From Cellulomonas xiejunii (lineage in GTDB: Bacteria > Actinomycetota > Actinomycetes > Actinomycetales > Cellulomonadaceae), in NCBI RefSeq assembly GCF_024508315.1, contig NZ_CP101987.1:3348001-3412000 (forward strand): a DNA stretch of 64,000 nucleotides, given 5' to 3'. The notes beneath the pieces were generated by a model. It had not been told where the DNA came from. It made no database searches and saw only the letters and a list, made by a program, of their open reading frames with translations. Shown one piece after another: positions 27,483-36,047 of this stretch. Numbering within the stretch: position 1 is the first letter of the stretch; the number at the start of each line of letters is the position of its first letter. The position numbers were made by a program, and so were the translations under genes.

Positions 27483-29783
27483 TCAGCCCGTGACCGTGAA
27501 CCCCGCGCGCAGCAGGTCGCGGTCGCGCGACGAGCGGCCGACGAGCAGCTCGAACTCGCCGGGCTCGACCACGCGACGACCCTCGGCGTCGACGATCGTG
27601 CAGTCGGCGACGGGCAGCTCGACGTCGACGACGACCGACTCCCCCGGCTCGACGTCGACGTGCCGGTACGCCTTGAGCTCCTTCTCGGCCCACGTCAGGG
27701 ACGTGACGAGGTCGCTGACGTAGACCTGCACGACCTCGTGCGACGGCCGCGCACCGGTGTTCGTGACGGTGACCTGAGCCCGCACGACGCCGTCGCGCCC
27801 GAGGACCGGGTTCGCCACCGTGAGGTCGGAGTACTCGACCGTCGAGTACGTCAGGCCCTCGCCGAACGCGAAGGCGGGGTCCTGCGTGAGGTCCGCGTAC
27901 CGGCTGCCGTGCTGCCCCCGCAGGCCGTTGTAGTAGACCGGCTGCTGCCCGACGTGCCGCGCGAACGTCAGCGGCAGGCGCCCGGCGGGCTCGATCGTGC
28001 CGAGCAGCAGCTCGGCGATCGCACGCCCGCCGCGCATCCCCGGGTTCGCGGCCCACACGATCGCGTCGGCGCCCAGCGCCGAGTCCGGCAGGACCAGCGG
28101 CTTGGACGCGATGACGACGACGGTCATCGGCGTCCCCGTCGCGGCCAGAGCGTCGAGCAGCGCGACCTGGCCGCCGACGAGCTCGAGCGTCGCGGTCGAC
28201 CGCGTCTCGCCCATGAGCCCGATGGTGTCGCCCACGACCGCGACGACGTGGTCGGACGCCTGCGCGGCGGCGACGGCCTCGGCGATGAGCGCCTCGTCCG
28301 GGGCTGCCGGGTGCAGGATCGCCATGCGCGGCTGACCGTCGGGGTAGGTCTCGCCCTCGGGGTCCGGGCCCAGCGCGCCGATCTCGGCGCCCTTGGCGTA
28401 CGTGAGCTCCCAGCTCTCGGGCAGCAGGCCGCTCAGCCCGTCGAGGACCGTCTCGGTCATCTCGCGGGGGTGGCCCTCCTCGCGCATCCAGTCGACCTGG
28501 CCGGAGCGCCCCGCCCAGTCGCCGAGCTGCGCGTCGACGTCGTCGGCGTTGGGCCCCACGAGGGCGATGCGCACCGGCGGGGGCACCGAGCCGTCGGGTG
28601 CCGTGGCCCGCCCGTCCAGCCCGGACTCCAGGCCCCCGCCGAGCGGCAGGACGCCCGAGTTCTGCAGCAGCACCAGCGAGCGGCGCGTGACGTGCAGGTT
28701 GATGTCCTGGTGGTCGTCGGAGCCGATGACCTCGGCCTGCCGCACGGGGTCGGGGCGGCGCGGGTCCTCGAAGAGCCCCAGCTCGAACTTGATCGTCAGG
28801 ATGCGCGCCACCGCGGCGTCGAGCTGCGACTCGTCGACCAGGCCGTTGGCGACGGCCTTCTGTGCGCCCTCGAAGAACCCCGGCGTCGTCATGACCATGT
28901 CGTTGCCCGCGTTCACGGCGTTGGCCGCGGCGTGCTCGTGGTCGGGCGCGATCTTCTGCTCCCAGACCATCCGGCCGACGTTGTCCCAGTCGGTGATGAG
29001 CGTCCCGGTCCAGCCCCACTCGCCGCGCAGCACGTCCTGCAGCAGCCAGCGGTTGACGACGATCGGCACGCCGTCGGTGGACTGGTAGCCGATCATGAAC
29101 GTCCGGGCGCCCTCGCGCGCGACGCGCTCGAACGGCGGCAGGAACCACGAGCGCAGCTTGCGGCGCGAGATGTCGGCCTCGGACGCGTCGCGCCCGCCCT
29201 GCGTCTCGGAGTACCCGGCGAAGTGCTTGGCGCACGCGAGGATCGCGGTCGGGTCGTCGAGGCCGTCGCCCTGGTAGCCGCGGACCATCGCCGAGGCGAG
29301 CTCGCCGATGAGGAACGGGTCCTCGCCGAACGTCTCTGTCACGCGCCCCCAGCGCAGGTCGCGCGTGATGCAGACGACCGGCGAGAAGGTCCAGTGCAGC
29401 CCGGTCGCCGACACCTCGACGGCCGTCACACGCGCCATCGCCTCGGCTGCGGCGGGGTCCCACGACGCCGCGACACCGAGCTGGGTCGGGAAGATCGTGG
29501 CGCCCCGCCAGAACGAGTACCCGTGGATCGCGTCGTCCGCGACGAGGAGCGGGATGCGCAACCGCGTGCGCTCGACCGCGTCGAGCGCCTCGAGGACGCG
29601 CTGCGGCGAGGCGTGCAGGATCGACCCCACGTGCTTGTCCAGGACGAGGTCCTCGACACCCGGCTGGGCGTCCAGCTGGAGCATCTGACCGACCTTCTCG
29701 GGCAGCGTCATACGGCTCAGCAGGTCAGCGACGCGCTCCCGGATGGGCAGCGAAGGGTCCTGGTACGGGGGCGTGTCCACCAC
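27483..29783 (-). CDS. glycoside hydrolase family 3 beta-glycosidase (BglX-like)
   Basis: A 766-aa cytoplasmic GH3 enzyme with no signal peptide. The N-terminal barrel has LPLxEKVGQM-type sequence, GRVTETFGEDPFL, CAKHFAGY (Lys186-His187) and the nucleophile Asp265 in LITDWDNVG. The alpha/beta sandwich and a C-terminal fibronectin-III-like domain (VTNTGARPSHEVVQVYVSD) are complete. It removes terminal glucose or xylose from oligosaccharides taken up by the cell. The neighbouring xylanase suggests xylo-oligosaccharides, but beta-glucosidase activity is equally possible. The start is the first of two GTG codons. A GAAGCGCTT box lies about 113 bp upstream. Confidence 0.92.
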   Translation of the reverse strand: MVDTPPYQDPSLPIRERVADLLSRMTLPEKVGQMLQLDAQPGVEDLVLDKHVGSILHASPQRVLEALDAVERTRLRIPLLVADDAIHGYSFWRGATIFPTQLGVAASWDPAAAEAMARVTAVEVSATGLHWTFSPVVCITRDLRWGRVTETFGEDPFLIGELASAMVRGYQGDGLDDPTAILACAKHFAGYSETQGGRDASEADISRRKLRSWFLPPFERVAREGARTFMIGYQSTDGVPIVVNRWLLQDVLRGEWGWTGTLITDWDNVGRMVWEQKIAPDHEHAAANAVNAGNDMVMTTPGFFEGAQKAVANGLVDESQLDAAVARILTIKFELGLFEDPRRPDPVRQAEVIGSDDHQDINLHVTRRSLVLLQNSGVLPLGGGLESGLDGRATAPDGSVPPPVRIALVGPNADDVDAQLGDWAGRSGQVDWMREEGHPREMTETVLDGLSGLLPESWELTYAKGAEIGALGPDPEGETYPDGQPRMAILHPAAPDEALIAEAVAAAQASDHVVAVVGDTIGLMGETRSTATLELVGGQVALLDALAATGTPMTVVVIASKPLVLPDSALGADAIVWAANPGMRGGRAIAELLLGTIEPAGRLPLTFARHVGQQPVYYNGLRGQHGSRYADLTQDPAFAFGEGLTYSTVEYSDLTVANPVLGRDGVVRAQVTVTNTGARPSHEVVQVYVSDLVTSLTWAEKELKAYRHVDVEPGESVVVDVELPVADCTIVDAEGRRVVEPGEFELLVGRSSRDRDLLRAGFTVTG

Positions 29784-29893
29784 GGGGTCCTCTACGACGT
29801 TACGGATGCTGCGACCGGCCGCACGACGCTAACGCAGGTGACCCGGCCTGCGGTAACCGCCGGCTGCCGGCGCCGGCGTCGGCGACCGTGGGG

Positions 29894-29905
29894 CGAAGCG
29901 CTTGC
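29894..29905. promoter_or_regulatory. LacI/CelR-like box before the GH3 gene
   Basis: CGAAGCGCTTGC contains the perfect 8-bp palindrome AAGCGCTT at 29896-29903. It belongs to the same TGGAAGCGCTTCCA-like set as the boxes at 33874, 33974 and 50433. The rest of the 312-bp gap (29784-30095) holds no gene. Confidence 0.5.
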
Positions 29906-30095
29906 GCGGGCCGGTTGCTGGGCCACTCGGGCGGCAGGGGCCCGGACAGTCACCCGATCGCCCTCGTATCTCACCCCGCGTTGCACCCCCCTGTGTCAGT
30001 GGGCGCCGATAGCGTCCGGACCGACCCGGCCTGGCCCGCGGTCGGCCGGGTCGCAGGACCCGGGCGTCGGGGGACCGAGCAAAGCGGAGGACCAC

Positions 30096-30422
30096 ATGGG
30101 CGAGACGGGTGCCACACCGGTGCTGACCTCGGCGGACTGCGTGCTGGTGCGTACGTCCGCGACCGTCGCGACGACGGTGCACCGCGACGGTGCGCACCTC
30201 GTCGTGCACTTCCTGCAGGAGTCCGGGGTGACGCGCTGGATGTGGCCGTGCGAGATCCTCACGGACGCGCTGCGCGCGCCCGGCGTCGTCCACGGCGACG
30301 ACGCGGTCGAGGTCCTCGTCGACCCCGACACCGCCGACCTCGTGGTGACCCTCGACGGCCAGAACGGCACCGCGCTGCTCGCGGTGCCCGGAGACGCCGT
30401 CAGGACGGCGCTCCTGCGCTGA
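30096..30422 (+). CDS. small protein, possibly SsgA-like
   Basis: A 108-aa soluble protein preceded by GCGGAGGACCAC. Its second half, WMWPCEILTDALRAPG then HGDDAVEVLVD and LDGQNGTALLAVPGDAV, can be aligned by eye with SsgA-type cell-division proteins of actinobacteria (W-x-F-A-R-D-L-L...G-D-x-x-V...G-x-A-L-L-x-x-P). Similarity is weak and the N-terminal half is not diagnostic, so this is only a suggestion. It stands alone, followed by a VOC protein gene. Confidence 0.65.
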   Translation: MGETGATPVLTSADCVLVRTSATVATTVHRDGAHLVVHFLQESGVTRWMWPCEILTDALRAPGVVHGDDAVEVLVDPDTADLVVTLDGQNGTALLAVPGDAVRTALLR

Positions 30423-30477
30423 GGCGCGTGTCGGAGGCCGGGCGTAACGTGACCGGCACCCGTCATGAGGAGCCGAG

Positions 30478-30876
30478 ATGCCGTTGCGCTGGTACACCAC
30501 CGTCATCGAGTCCCGCGACCCGCACGCACTCGCCCGCTGGTGGGCGGACGCGCTGGGCTGGGACTACGTCCCCTTCGAGGACGACGAGGCCGGCGTCCTG
30601 CCACCGTGGGGACGCGAGCTGGCCGCGTCGCTCCCGTTCCACCGGGTGCCTCCCGGGCTGTGCTTCGTCGCGGTCGACCACGACAAGAGGGCGAAGAGCG
30701 CGCTCCACCTCGACTTCGCGCCCCACACCTCGGACGACCGCGAGGCGGAGATCGCCCGGCTGCTCGAGCTCGGGGCGACGCGCGCGGACGTCGGTCAGGG
30801 GCCAGACGTCTCCTGGACGGTGCTGGCCGACCCCGAGGGCAACGAGTTCTGCGTCCTGTCCAGCCGCGACGAGTGA
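30478..30876 (+). CDS. VOC-superfamily (glyoxalase-like) protein
   Basis: A 132-aa single-domain protein with WYTTVIESRDPHALARWWADALGW at the N terminus, LCFVAVDHDKRAKSALHLDFAP in the middle and VLADPEGNEFCVL at the end. This is the usual glyoxalase/bleomycin-resistance layout of the 'Glyoxalase_6' group. Members bind a metal and act as dioxygenases, isomerases or drug-binding proteins; the substrate here is unknown. It lies 34 bp before the polymerase gene and may be co-transcribed with it. Confidence 0.88.
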   Translation: MPLRWYTTVIESRDPHALARWWADALGWDYVPFEDDEAGVLPPWGRELAASLPFHRVPPGLCFVAVDHDKRAKSALHLDFAPHTSDDREAEIARLLELGATRADVGQGPDVSWTVLADPEGNEFCVLSSRDE

Positions 30877-30909
30877 CGGCGGTGTGGGTGGGGCGCGCGA
30901 GGATGGGGC

Positions 30910-32676
30910 GTGCCCGCGTACGTCCTGCTCACCCGTGACCCGCGCGGCCGTACCGTCACGCTGATCTCGCTGGACGCCGACGCGGGTGCCACCGGCTCGC
31001 GCGTCGTCGCCGCGGACGCGCTCGCAGGTGTGGTCGCGCAGGTCGAGGCGGACGAGCACCCACGCTGGGTGTGGGACGACACGCGCCGCTGGTACCCGGC
31101 GCTGCTCGCTGCCGGGGTCCGCGTCGACCGCTGCCACGACCTGCGCCTGTGCCACGCGATCCTGCGGCACGCCGCGGCGGCCGCCGGGTCGCGGCTGCAG
31201 AGCGCGCCGCCCGGACCGTTCGACGCTCCCCCTGCGCACGAGCAGGCACCGCGCGAGCCGGACCTCCTGGACGCGCTGCGCGAGCTGACGGACGACGGGC
31301 CGGCGACCGCGGGCCCGGGCACGGCAGGCGAGCCGCCTGCCACGGACCCCGCCGACCCGGCCGTCCCGCCGGGGCGCGACCCCGCGCCGAACGACGACCC
31401 GGACCTGCTCGCGGAGCTGCGCGACCAGCTCGCCGCCGTCGTCGGCTCGGCGCAGCCCGGGCGGCTGCGGCTGCTGCTCGCCGCCGAGTCCACCGGGGCC
31501 CTGCTGGCCGCGGAGATGCAGCACGACGGGCTGCCGTGGGACCCGGTGCGGCACGACGAGCTGCTGACGGCCCTGATCGGGCCCCGCCCCGTCGCAGGTG
31601 GCCGCCCGCAGCGGCTGGAGGACCTCGTCGCCCGCGTCCGCGAGCTGCTCGACGACCCACGCCTCAACCCCGACTCCCAGCCGCACCTGCTCGCAGCGCT
31701 GCGCCGGCAGGGCTTCTCCGTGGCCTCCACCAGCAAGTGGGAGATCCGCGACCTCGACCACCCGGTCGTCGAGCCGCTGCTCGAGTACAAGCGGCTGTCA
31801 CGGCTGCTGAGCGCCAACGGCTGGGCGTGGCTGGACGCGTGGGTGCACGACGGTCGGTTCCGGCCCACGTACGTCGTCGGGGGCGTGGTCACCGGCCGCT
31901 GGGCCACGGACGGCGGCGGGGCCCTGCAGCTGCCGGCCTCGCTGCGCGGCGCCGCCCGGGCCGACGAGGGCTGGCGGCTCGTCGTTGCCGACGCCGCCCA
32001 GCTCGAGCCGCGCGTGCTGGCCGCGATGTCCGGTGACCGTGCGATGGCCGAGGCCGCGCGCGGCTCCGACCTGTACCAGCGCATCGCGGACGCGGGCACG
32101 GTCCCCACGCGCCAGGACGCCAAGTACGCGCTGCTCGGGGCGATCTACGGTGCGACCACGGGTGCCGCGGGCATGCTCATGCCGCGGCTGACGCGCGCGT
32201 ACCCGCAGGCGATCGCGCTCGTCGAGGCGGCCGCGCGGGCGGGTGAGCGCGGCGAGCCCGTCTCGACGTGGTTGGGCCGCACGTCACCGCCCGCGAGCGC
32301 CGGGTTCCTCGACCGCCTCGGTGCCGCGGGTGCCGAGGGCGCGGACGCCGACGACGTGCGTGACGCGCGCCGCCGGGCACGCGACCGCGGCCGGTTCACC
32401 CGCAACTTCGTCGTGCAGGGCACGGCCGCCGAGTGGGCGCTGTGCTGGCTCGCGTCCCTGCGCCGCCGTCTGCGGGACATCGGCGACGGGCGCGCGCACC
32501 TCGTGTTCTTCCTCCACGACGAGGTGGTGGTCCACTGCCCCGCCGCGGACGCCGACGCCGTCGCGCAGGCCGTGCGGGACTCGGCGGACGAGGCGGGGAC
32601 CCTGCTGTTCGGGTCGGCGCCCGTCGAGTTCGCGCTGGACCTGGCGGTCGTCGAGTCGTACGCGGACGCGGCCTGA
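30910..32676 (+). CDS. actinobacterial bifunctional 3'-5' exonuclease/DNA polymerase (family A-like)
   Basis: A 588-aa family-A-related protein of the type annotated across actinobacteria. The N-terminal ~250 residues form an exonuclease-like region. The polymerase palm shows motif A as VVADAAQLEPRVLA (family: D-Y-S-Q-I-E-L-R). Motif B is RQDAKYALLGAIYGAT, keeping the Lys and Tyr-Gly. Motif C is FFLHDEVVVHC, with the His-Asp-Glu intact. Catalytic carboxylates are thus preserved although motif A is divergent. The physiological role is unclear; repair synthesis is the usual assumption. GTG start. It converges on a LacI gene. Confidence 0.87.
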   Translation: MPAYVLLTRDPRGRTVTLISLDADAGATGSRVVAADALAGVVAQVEADEHPRWVWDDTRRWYPALLAAGVRVDRCHDLRLCHAILRHAAAAAGSRLQSAPPGPFDAPPAHEQAPREPDLLDALRELTDDGPATAGPGTAGEPPATDPADPAVPPGRDPAPNDDPDLLAELRDQLAAVVGSAQPGRLRLLLAAESTGALLAAEMQHDGLPWDPVRHDELLTALIGPRPVAGGRPQRLEDLVARVRELLDDPRLNPDSQPHLLAALRRQGFSVASTSKWEIRDLDHPVVEPLLEYKRLSRLLSANGWAWLDAWVHDGRFRPTYVVGGVVTGRWATDGGGALQLPASLRGAARADEGWRLVVADAAQLEPRVLAAMSGDRAMAEAARGSDLYQRIADAGTVPTRQDAKYALLGAIYGATTGAAGMLMPRLTRAYPQAIALVEAAARAGERGEPVSTWLGRTSPPASAGFLDRLGAAGAEGADADDVRDARRRARDRGRFTRNFVVQGTAAEWALCWLASLRRRLRDIGDGRAHLVFFLHDEVVVHCPAADADAVAQAVRDSADEAGTLLFGSAPVEFALDLAVVESYADAA

Positions 32677-32683
32677 GCGGGCG

Positions 32684-33706
32684 TCAGCCCGCAGCGGGAG
32701 CGGACTCGCGGACCACGAGGCGCGTGGGCAGGAGCAGGGAGCTGGGGGCCTCGCCGTCGACGACGGCCAGCAGGAGCCGCGCCATCTCGTAGCCGAGCGA
32801 GCGGATCGGCTGCTGGACGGTCGTCAGCGCGGGTTGCACGAGCCGGGCGATCGGCAGGTCGTCGAAGCCGACGACGGCGACGTCCTGCGGTACCCGACGG
32901 CCGTGCAGCTGCAGCGTCTGGAGGGCACCGGCCGCCATGTTGTCCGACGCGGCCGCGACGGCGTCGATCCTGGGGTCGCGCTCCAGCAGACGCTCCATCG
33001 CCCGGGCCCCGCCGTCGCGCGTGAAGTCGGCGTGCTCGACGAGCGTGTGGTCGAGGTCTGCGCCGGACAGCGCGTCGCCGACGCCGTCGAGCCGCGCGAC
33101 CGCCGCGTGCGAGTCGGCGGGCCCCGCGATGGTCGCGATGCGGCGGCGTCCGAGCCGGACGAGGTGCTCGGCCGCGATGCGGCCACCGTCCCGGTTGTCG
33201 ACGTCGACGAACCAGTCGGGCCGACCGCGCAGCGGGCGGCCGCCGAACACCGCCGGCAGGCCGGACTCCACCACCATGCGCTGCAGGGGGTCGTCGCCGC
33301 GCAGCGCCATGACCATCACGCCGTCGGCGCGGGGACGGCGCAGCATGCGCCGCACCCGGTCGTGCCCGCGCTCGGGGTGGCACAGCAGCAGCTTGAGGTC
33401 GAGCTCGGTGCTCTCGAGCGCGGACGTCACGCCCACGATCACCTGCCCGAAGAAGGGGTCGCCGAACAGCTCCGCGTTGTCGTGGGACGCGGCCAGGACG
33501 ACCGCACCGACCTTCTGGCGCGCCAGTGCCTGCGCCATCACGTTGGGCACGTACCCCAGCTCGCGGACAGCCCGCTCGACGGCGAGTCGCGTGGCCGGGC
33601 TGACGTGGATCGCGTTGTTGATCGCGCGCGAGGCGGCGGACCGCGAGACGCCCGCGCGCCGCGCCACCTCGTCGAGCGTCGGGGCCCGACCGGTGCGCCC
33701 TGTCAT
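32684..33706 (-). CDS. LacI-family transcriptional regulator
   Basis: A 340-aa regulator. The N-terminal helix-turn-helix is PTLDEVARRAGVSRSAASRAIN. The ligand domain has DGGRIAAEHLVRLGRRRIATIAG and the family-typical VVGFDDLPIARLVQPALTTVQQP. It is not next to a metabolic gene (neighbours are a DNA polymerase and an acetyltransferase), so its targets lie elsewhere. Two TGGAAGCGC-type boxes lie 170-280 bp upstream and suggest autoregulation. The same core occurs before the GH3 gene and the PL11 gene, hinting at a glycosidase regulon. Confidence 0.92.
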   Translation of the reverse strand: MTGRTGRAPTLDEVARRAGVSRSAASRAINNAIHVSPATRLAVERAVRELGYVPNVMAQALARQKVGAVVLAASHDNAELFGDPFFGQVIVGVTSALESTELDLKLLLCHPERGHDRVRRMLRRPRADGVMVMALRGDDPLQRMVVESGLPAVFGGRPLRGRPDWFVDVDNRDGGRIAAEHLVRLGRRRIATIAGPADSHAAVARLDGVGDALSGADLDHTLVEHADFTRDGGARAMERLLERDPRIDAVAAASDNMAAGALQTLQLHGRRVPQDVAVVGFDDLPIARLVQPALTTVQQPIRSLGYEMARLLLAVVDGEAPSSLLLPTRLVVRESAPAAG

Positions 33707-33873
33707 GGATCCCCCCGCCGGCGTGATGATCGGCGCGAGGCTACCACCCGCCTCGTCCGGACATGCCGCGCTCCCGGCCCGTCGGCGCGCTCGGTCCGTT
33801 CACTCGTCAGAGGGATGAGCAGGGGCTTCTTCTTGACACCCCGTCGGCGGCACCGCAGCATCGACGCCACACG

Positions 33874-33887
33874 TGGAAGCGCGTCCA
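33874..33887. promoter_or_regulatory. LacI-type box 1 upstream of the LacI gene
   Basis: TGGAAGCGCGTCCA is symmetric at 6 of 7 pairs around the central CG and sits 168 bp before the regulator start. Confidence 0.55.
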
Positions 33888-33973
33888 GTCCGACCCCGCG
33901 GCACCGCGACGGAGCGGGGGGTGTCGGACCGCTGCTGACGGGCCCGGACGGACGGGAACCGCCGACAGCGACA

Positions 33974-33987
33974 TGGAAGCGCTACCG
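33974..33987. promoter_or_regulatory. LacI-type box 2 upstream of the LacI gene
   Basis: TGGAAGCGCTACCG shares TGGAAGCGC with box 1, exactly 100 bp away. The two could be bridged by one regulator tetramer or pair. The remaining part of the 398-bp gap contains the acetyltransferase terminator and no gene. Confidence 0.5.
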
Positions 33988-34040
33988 GTGTCCCGCGAGC
34001 CCGACGCGCCCCGCCCCCGGAGCGCCCCTGACCGCGTGCC

Positions 34041-34092
34041 GCACCACGTCGCTCCGGTGTTCACCCCCCCGGTCACCGGAGCGACGTGGTGC
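34041..34092 (-). terminator. Long hairpin after the acetyltransferase gene
   Basis: GCACCACGTCGCTCCGGTG and its exact complement form a 19-bp stem with a 14-nt loop, 13 bp past the acetyltransferase stop. Confidence 0.85.
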
Positions 34093-34104
34093 TGGCTCGG
34101 CGGC

Positions 34105-34722
34105 TCAGGCCAACGTGCCGGGCGCGCGGTACGCGAACTCGCGGTCCGCGTCGGTGATGGGCCGCAGCACGCGCGCGGGCACGCCGCCGACGACCACCCC
34201 GGGCGGCACGTCCTTCGTCACGACGCTGCCCGCACCGACGATCGAGCCCGCACCGACCGTCACACCGGGCAGCAGCACGACGTGCGCACCGAGCCACACG
34301 TCGTCCTCCACGACGACCGGCGCGGAGAACTGCGACATGCCGGCGCGCAGCTCGGGGTGCACGGGGTGGCCCGTGACGCTGATCGTGACGTTGGGCGCGA
34401 TCATCACCCGCGAGCCGATCGTGACCTCGATGTCGTCGACCAGCGTGAAGCCGACGTTGACGAACACGTCGTCGCCGAACGTCACGTTGTAGCCGTACGA
34501 GACCTGCAGCGGCGCCTCGATCCACACGCGCTCGCCCATGCGGCCGAAGAGCTCCCGCAGGAGCGCCTGACGTGCCGGCACGTCCGTGGGGTTGGTCATG
34601 TTGAAGCGCCAGGTCAGCTCCTTGGCGCGCTGCCGCTCCTCGACCAGCGCCTCGAGTCCCGGACCCTCGTCGTCGTACAGCTCCTGCGCCCGCATCCTGC
34701 GGCGGACCTCGTGCTCGTCCAT
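34105..34722 (-). CDS. maltose/galactoside-type O-acetyltransferase (left-handed beta-helix)
   Basis: A 205-aa hexapeptide-repeat enzyme. The N-terminal Mac domain region is HEVRRRMRAQELYDDEGP...ELTWRFN, followed by beta-helix coils such as VFVNVGFTLVDDIEVTIGSRVMIAPNVTISVTGHP and VWLGAHVVLLPGVTVGAGSIVGAGSVVTKDVPPGVVVGG. The GHP His is the catalytic base. It transfers acetyl from acetyl-CoA to a sugar hydroxyl, often to detoxify non-metabolised sugars. ATG at 34722; a longer frame upstream is shadow sequence. Monocistronic with its own terminator. Confidence 0.92.
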   Translation of the reverse strand: MDEHEVRRRMRAQELYDDEGPGLEALVEERQRAKELTWRFNMTNPTDVPARQALLRELFGRMGERVWIEAPLQVSYGYNVTFGDDVFVNVGFTLVDDIEVTIGSRVMIAPNVTISVTGHPVHPELRAGMSQFSAPVVVEDDVWLGAHVVLLPGVTVGAGSIVGAGSVVTKDVPPGVVVGGVPARVLRPITDADREFAYRAPGTLA

Positions 34723-34832
34723 GCTTCCCCTCGCCTCGCCCCACCCCGCCGGCGGGGACCACGGCCACCCTACGGTCGCCGCACCGCAGGACCCGGAGGA
34801 CGTGCGTCCCGCCACGCACCTAGGGTGACCGC

Positions 34833-36002
34833 GTGAGCAGCCACCAGCCCACCCGCCCCGCCGAGCCCGCGCAGTGCGTCCCGCCGCAGTGGGTGCCGTC
34901 GCGTCGCCCGCGGACCGCGCGGGACGTCCTGACCGTGCTGGCCGTGGCGCTCCTCGCCGCCGCCACGCTCGGCGCGGTCGCGCTGGTGCTCGTGCAGGTG
35001 GGCATGGGCATGGGCGTCGTCGGCATCGTGCTCGCGCTGGTGCCCCTGACGGTCGTGCTGCTGGGCGTGCGCTGGCTCGACCGGTGGGAGCCCGAGCCGC
35101 GCGGCGCGCTGCTGTTCGGGCTGCTGTGGGGTGCAGGCGTCGCGGTGCTCGTCTCGCTCGTCGTCAACGACCTCACGCTCTACACCGTCGCGCAGGCGAC
35201 GGGCGACCTGGACGCGGGCGTGGTCGCGGCCACCGTGGTGTCGGCCCCCGTGATCGAGGAGCTCGCCAAGGGCGCCGGCGTGCTCGTCCTGTTCCTCGCG
35301 CGGCGACGCTACTTCGACGGTGTGGTCGACGGGATCGTGTACGCGGGCGTCGTCGCGGCGGGGTTCGCGTTCACGGAGAACGTCCTGTACTTCGGTCAGG
35401 CCGGCGCGGCGCTCCCCGAGACGTTCGTGCTGCGCGGCCTGGCGACGCCGTTCGCGCACCTGCTGTTCACGGCGTGCACGGGTGCTGCACTGGGCCTGGC
35501 GGCGCGCTCGCAGCACCGGTCCGCCGCGTGGTGGCTGTTCCCGGTCGGGCTGCTGGCCGCGATGACCGCGCACGGGCTGTGGAACGCGACGAGCCTGGTG
35601 GCCGGGTCCGCGTACCTGCTGGTGTTCGCCGTCGTGCAGGTGCCCCTGTTCGGCGGTGTCGTCGCGCTGGCGTTCTGGCTGCGCCGGCAGGAGTCCGCCG
35701 TGATCCGTCACCGGCTCACCGAGTACGCGCGGGCCGGGTGGTTCGCGCCGCACGAGATCGAGATGCTGGCGTCCCTGCCGCGCCGCAGCACGGCCGTCGG
35801 CTGGGCCGCGCGCGCCGGCGGCAAGGACGCGGCCGAGGCGATGCGCCGGTTCCAGCGCGACGCGACCACCCTGGCCTTCCGACGGCAGCTCGCCGTGACG
35901 GGCCGCACGGACCTGCACCGGCACGCCGAGTCGGAGCGGGACCTGCTCGCCGCCGTCACGGCGGACCGGCACCGGGTGCTCGCAGCAGCCGCCGGCCGCT
36001 GA
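34833..36002 (+). CDS. PrsW-family intramembrane metalloprotease
   Basis: A 389-aa membrane protein with about eight helices. Family motifs are present: E-E-x-x-K in APVIEELAKGAG, F-x-E-N in AGFAFTENVLYFG, the His in TPFAHLLFTA, and AHGLWN. The C-terminal ~110 residues are a cytoplasmic, charged tail (SEYARAGWF...RFQRDATTLAFRRQ type). PrsW in Bacillus cleaves an anti-sigma factor; the actinobacterial target is unknown and no sigma or anti-sigma gene is adjacent. GTG start. A hairpin separates it from the convergent cupin gene. Confidence 0.9.
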   Translation: MSSHQPTRPAEPAQCVPPQWVPSRRPRTARDVLTVLAVALLAAATLGAVALVLVQVGMGMGVVGIVLALVPLTVVLLGVRWLDRWEPEPRGALLFGLLWGAGVAVLVSLVVNDLTLYTVAQATGDLDAGVVAATVVSAPVIEELAKGAGVLVLFLARRRYFDGVVDGIVYAGVVAAGFAFTENVLYFGQAGAALPETFVLRGLATPFAHLLFTACTGAALGLAARSQHRSAAWWLFPVGLLAAMTAHGLWNATSLVAGSAYLLVFAVVQVPLFGGVVALAFWLRRQESAVIRHRLTEYARAGWFAPHEIEMLASLPRRSTAVGWAARAGGKDAAEAMRRFQRDATTLAFRRQLAVTGRTDLHRHAESERDLLAAVTADRHRVLAAAAGR

Positions 36003-36008
36003 CCGCGG

Positions 36009-36042
36009 CGCGGGCCTGCGTCGTCGCGGGCGCCGGCCCGCG
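36009..36042. terminator. Hairpin between PrsW and cupin genes
   Basis: CGCGGGCC...GGCCCGCG, an 8-bp stem with an 18-nt loop, fills the gap between two convergent genes. Confidence 0.6.
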
Positions 36043-36047
36043 TCACC

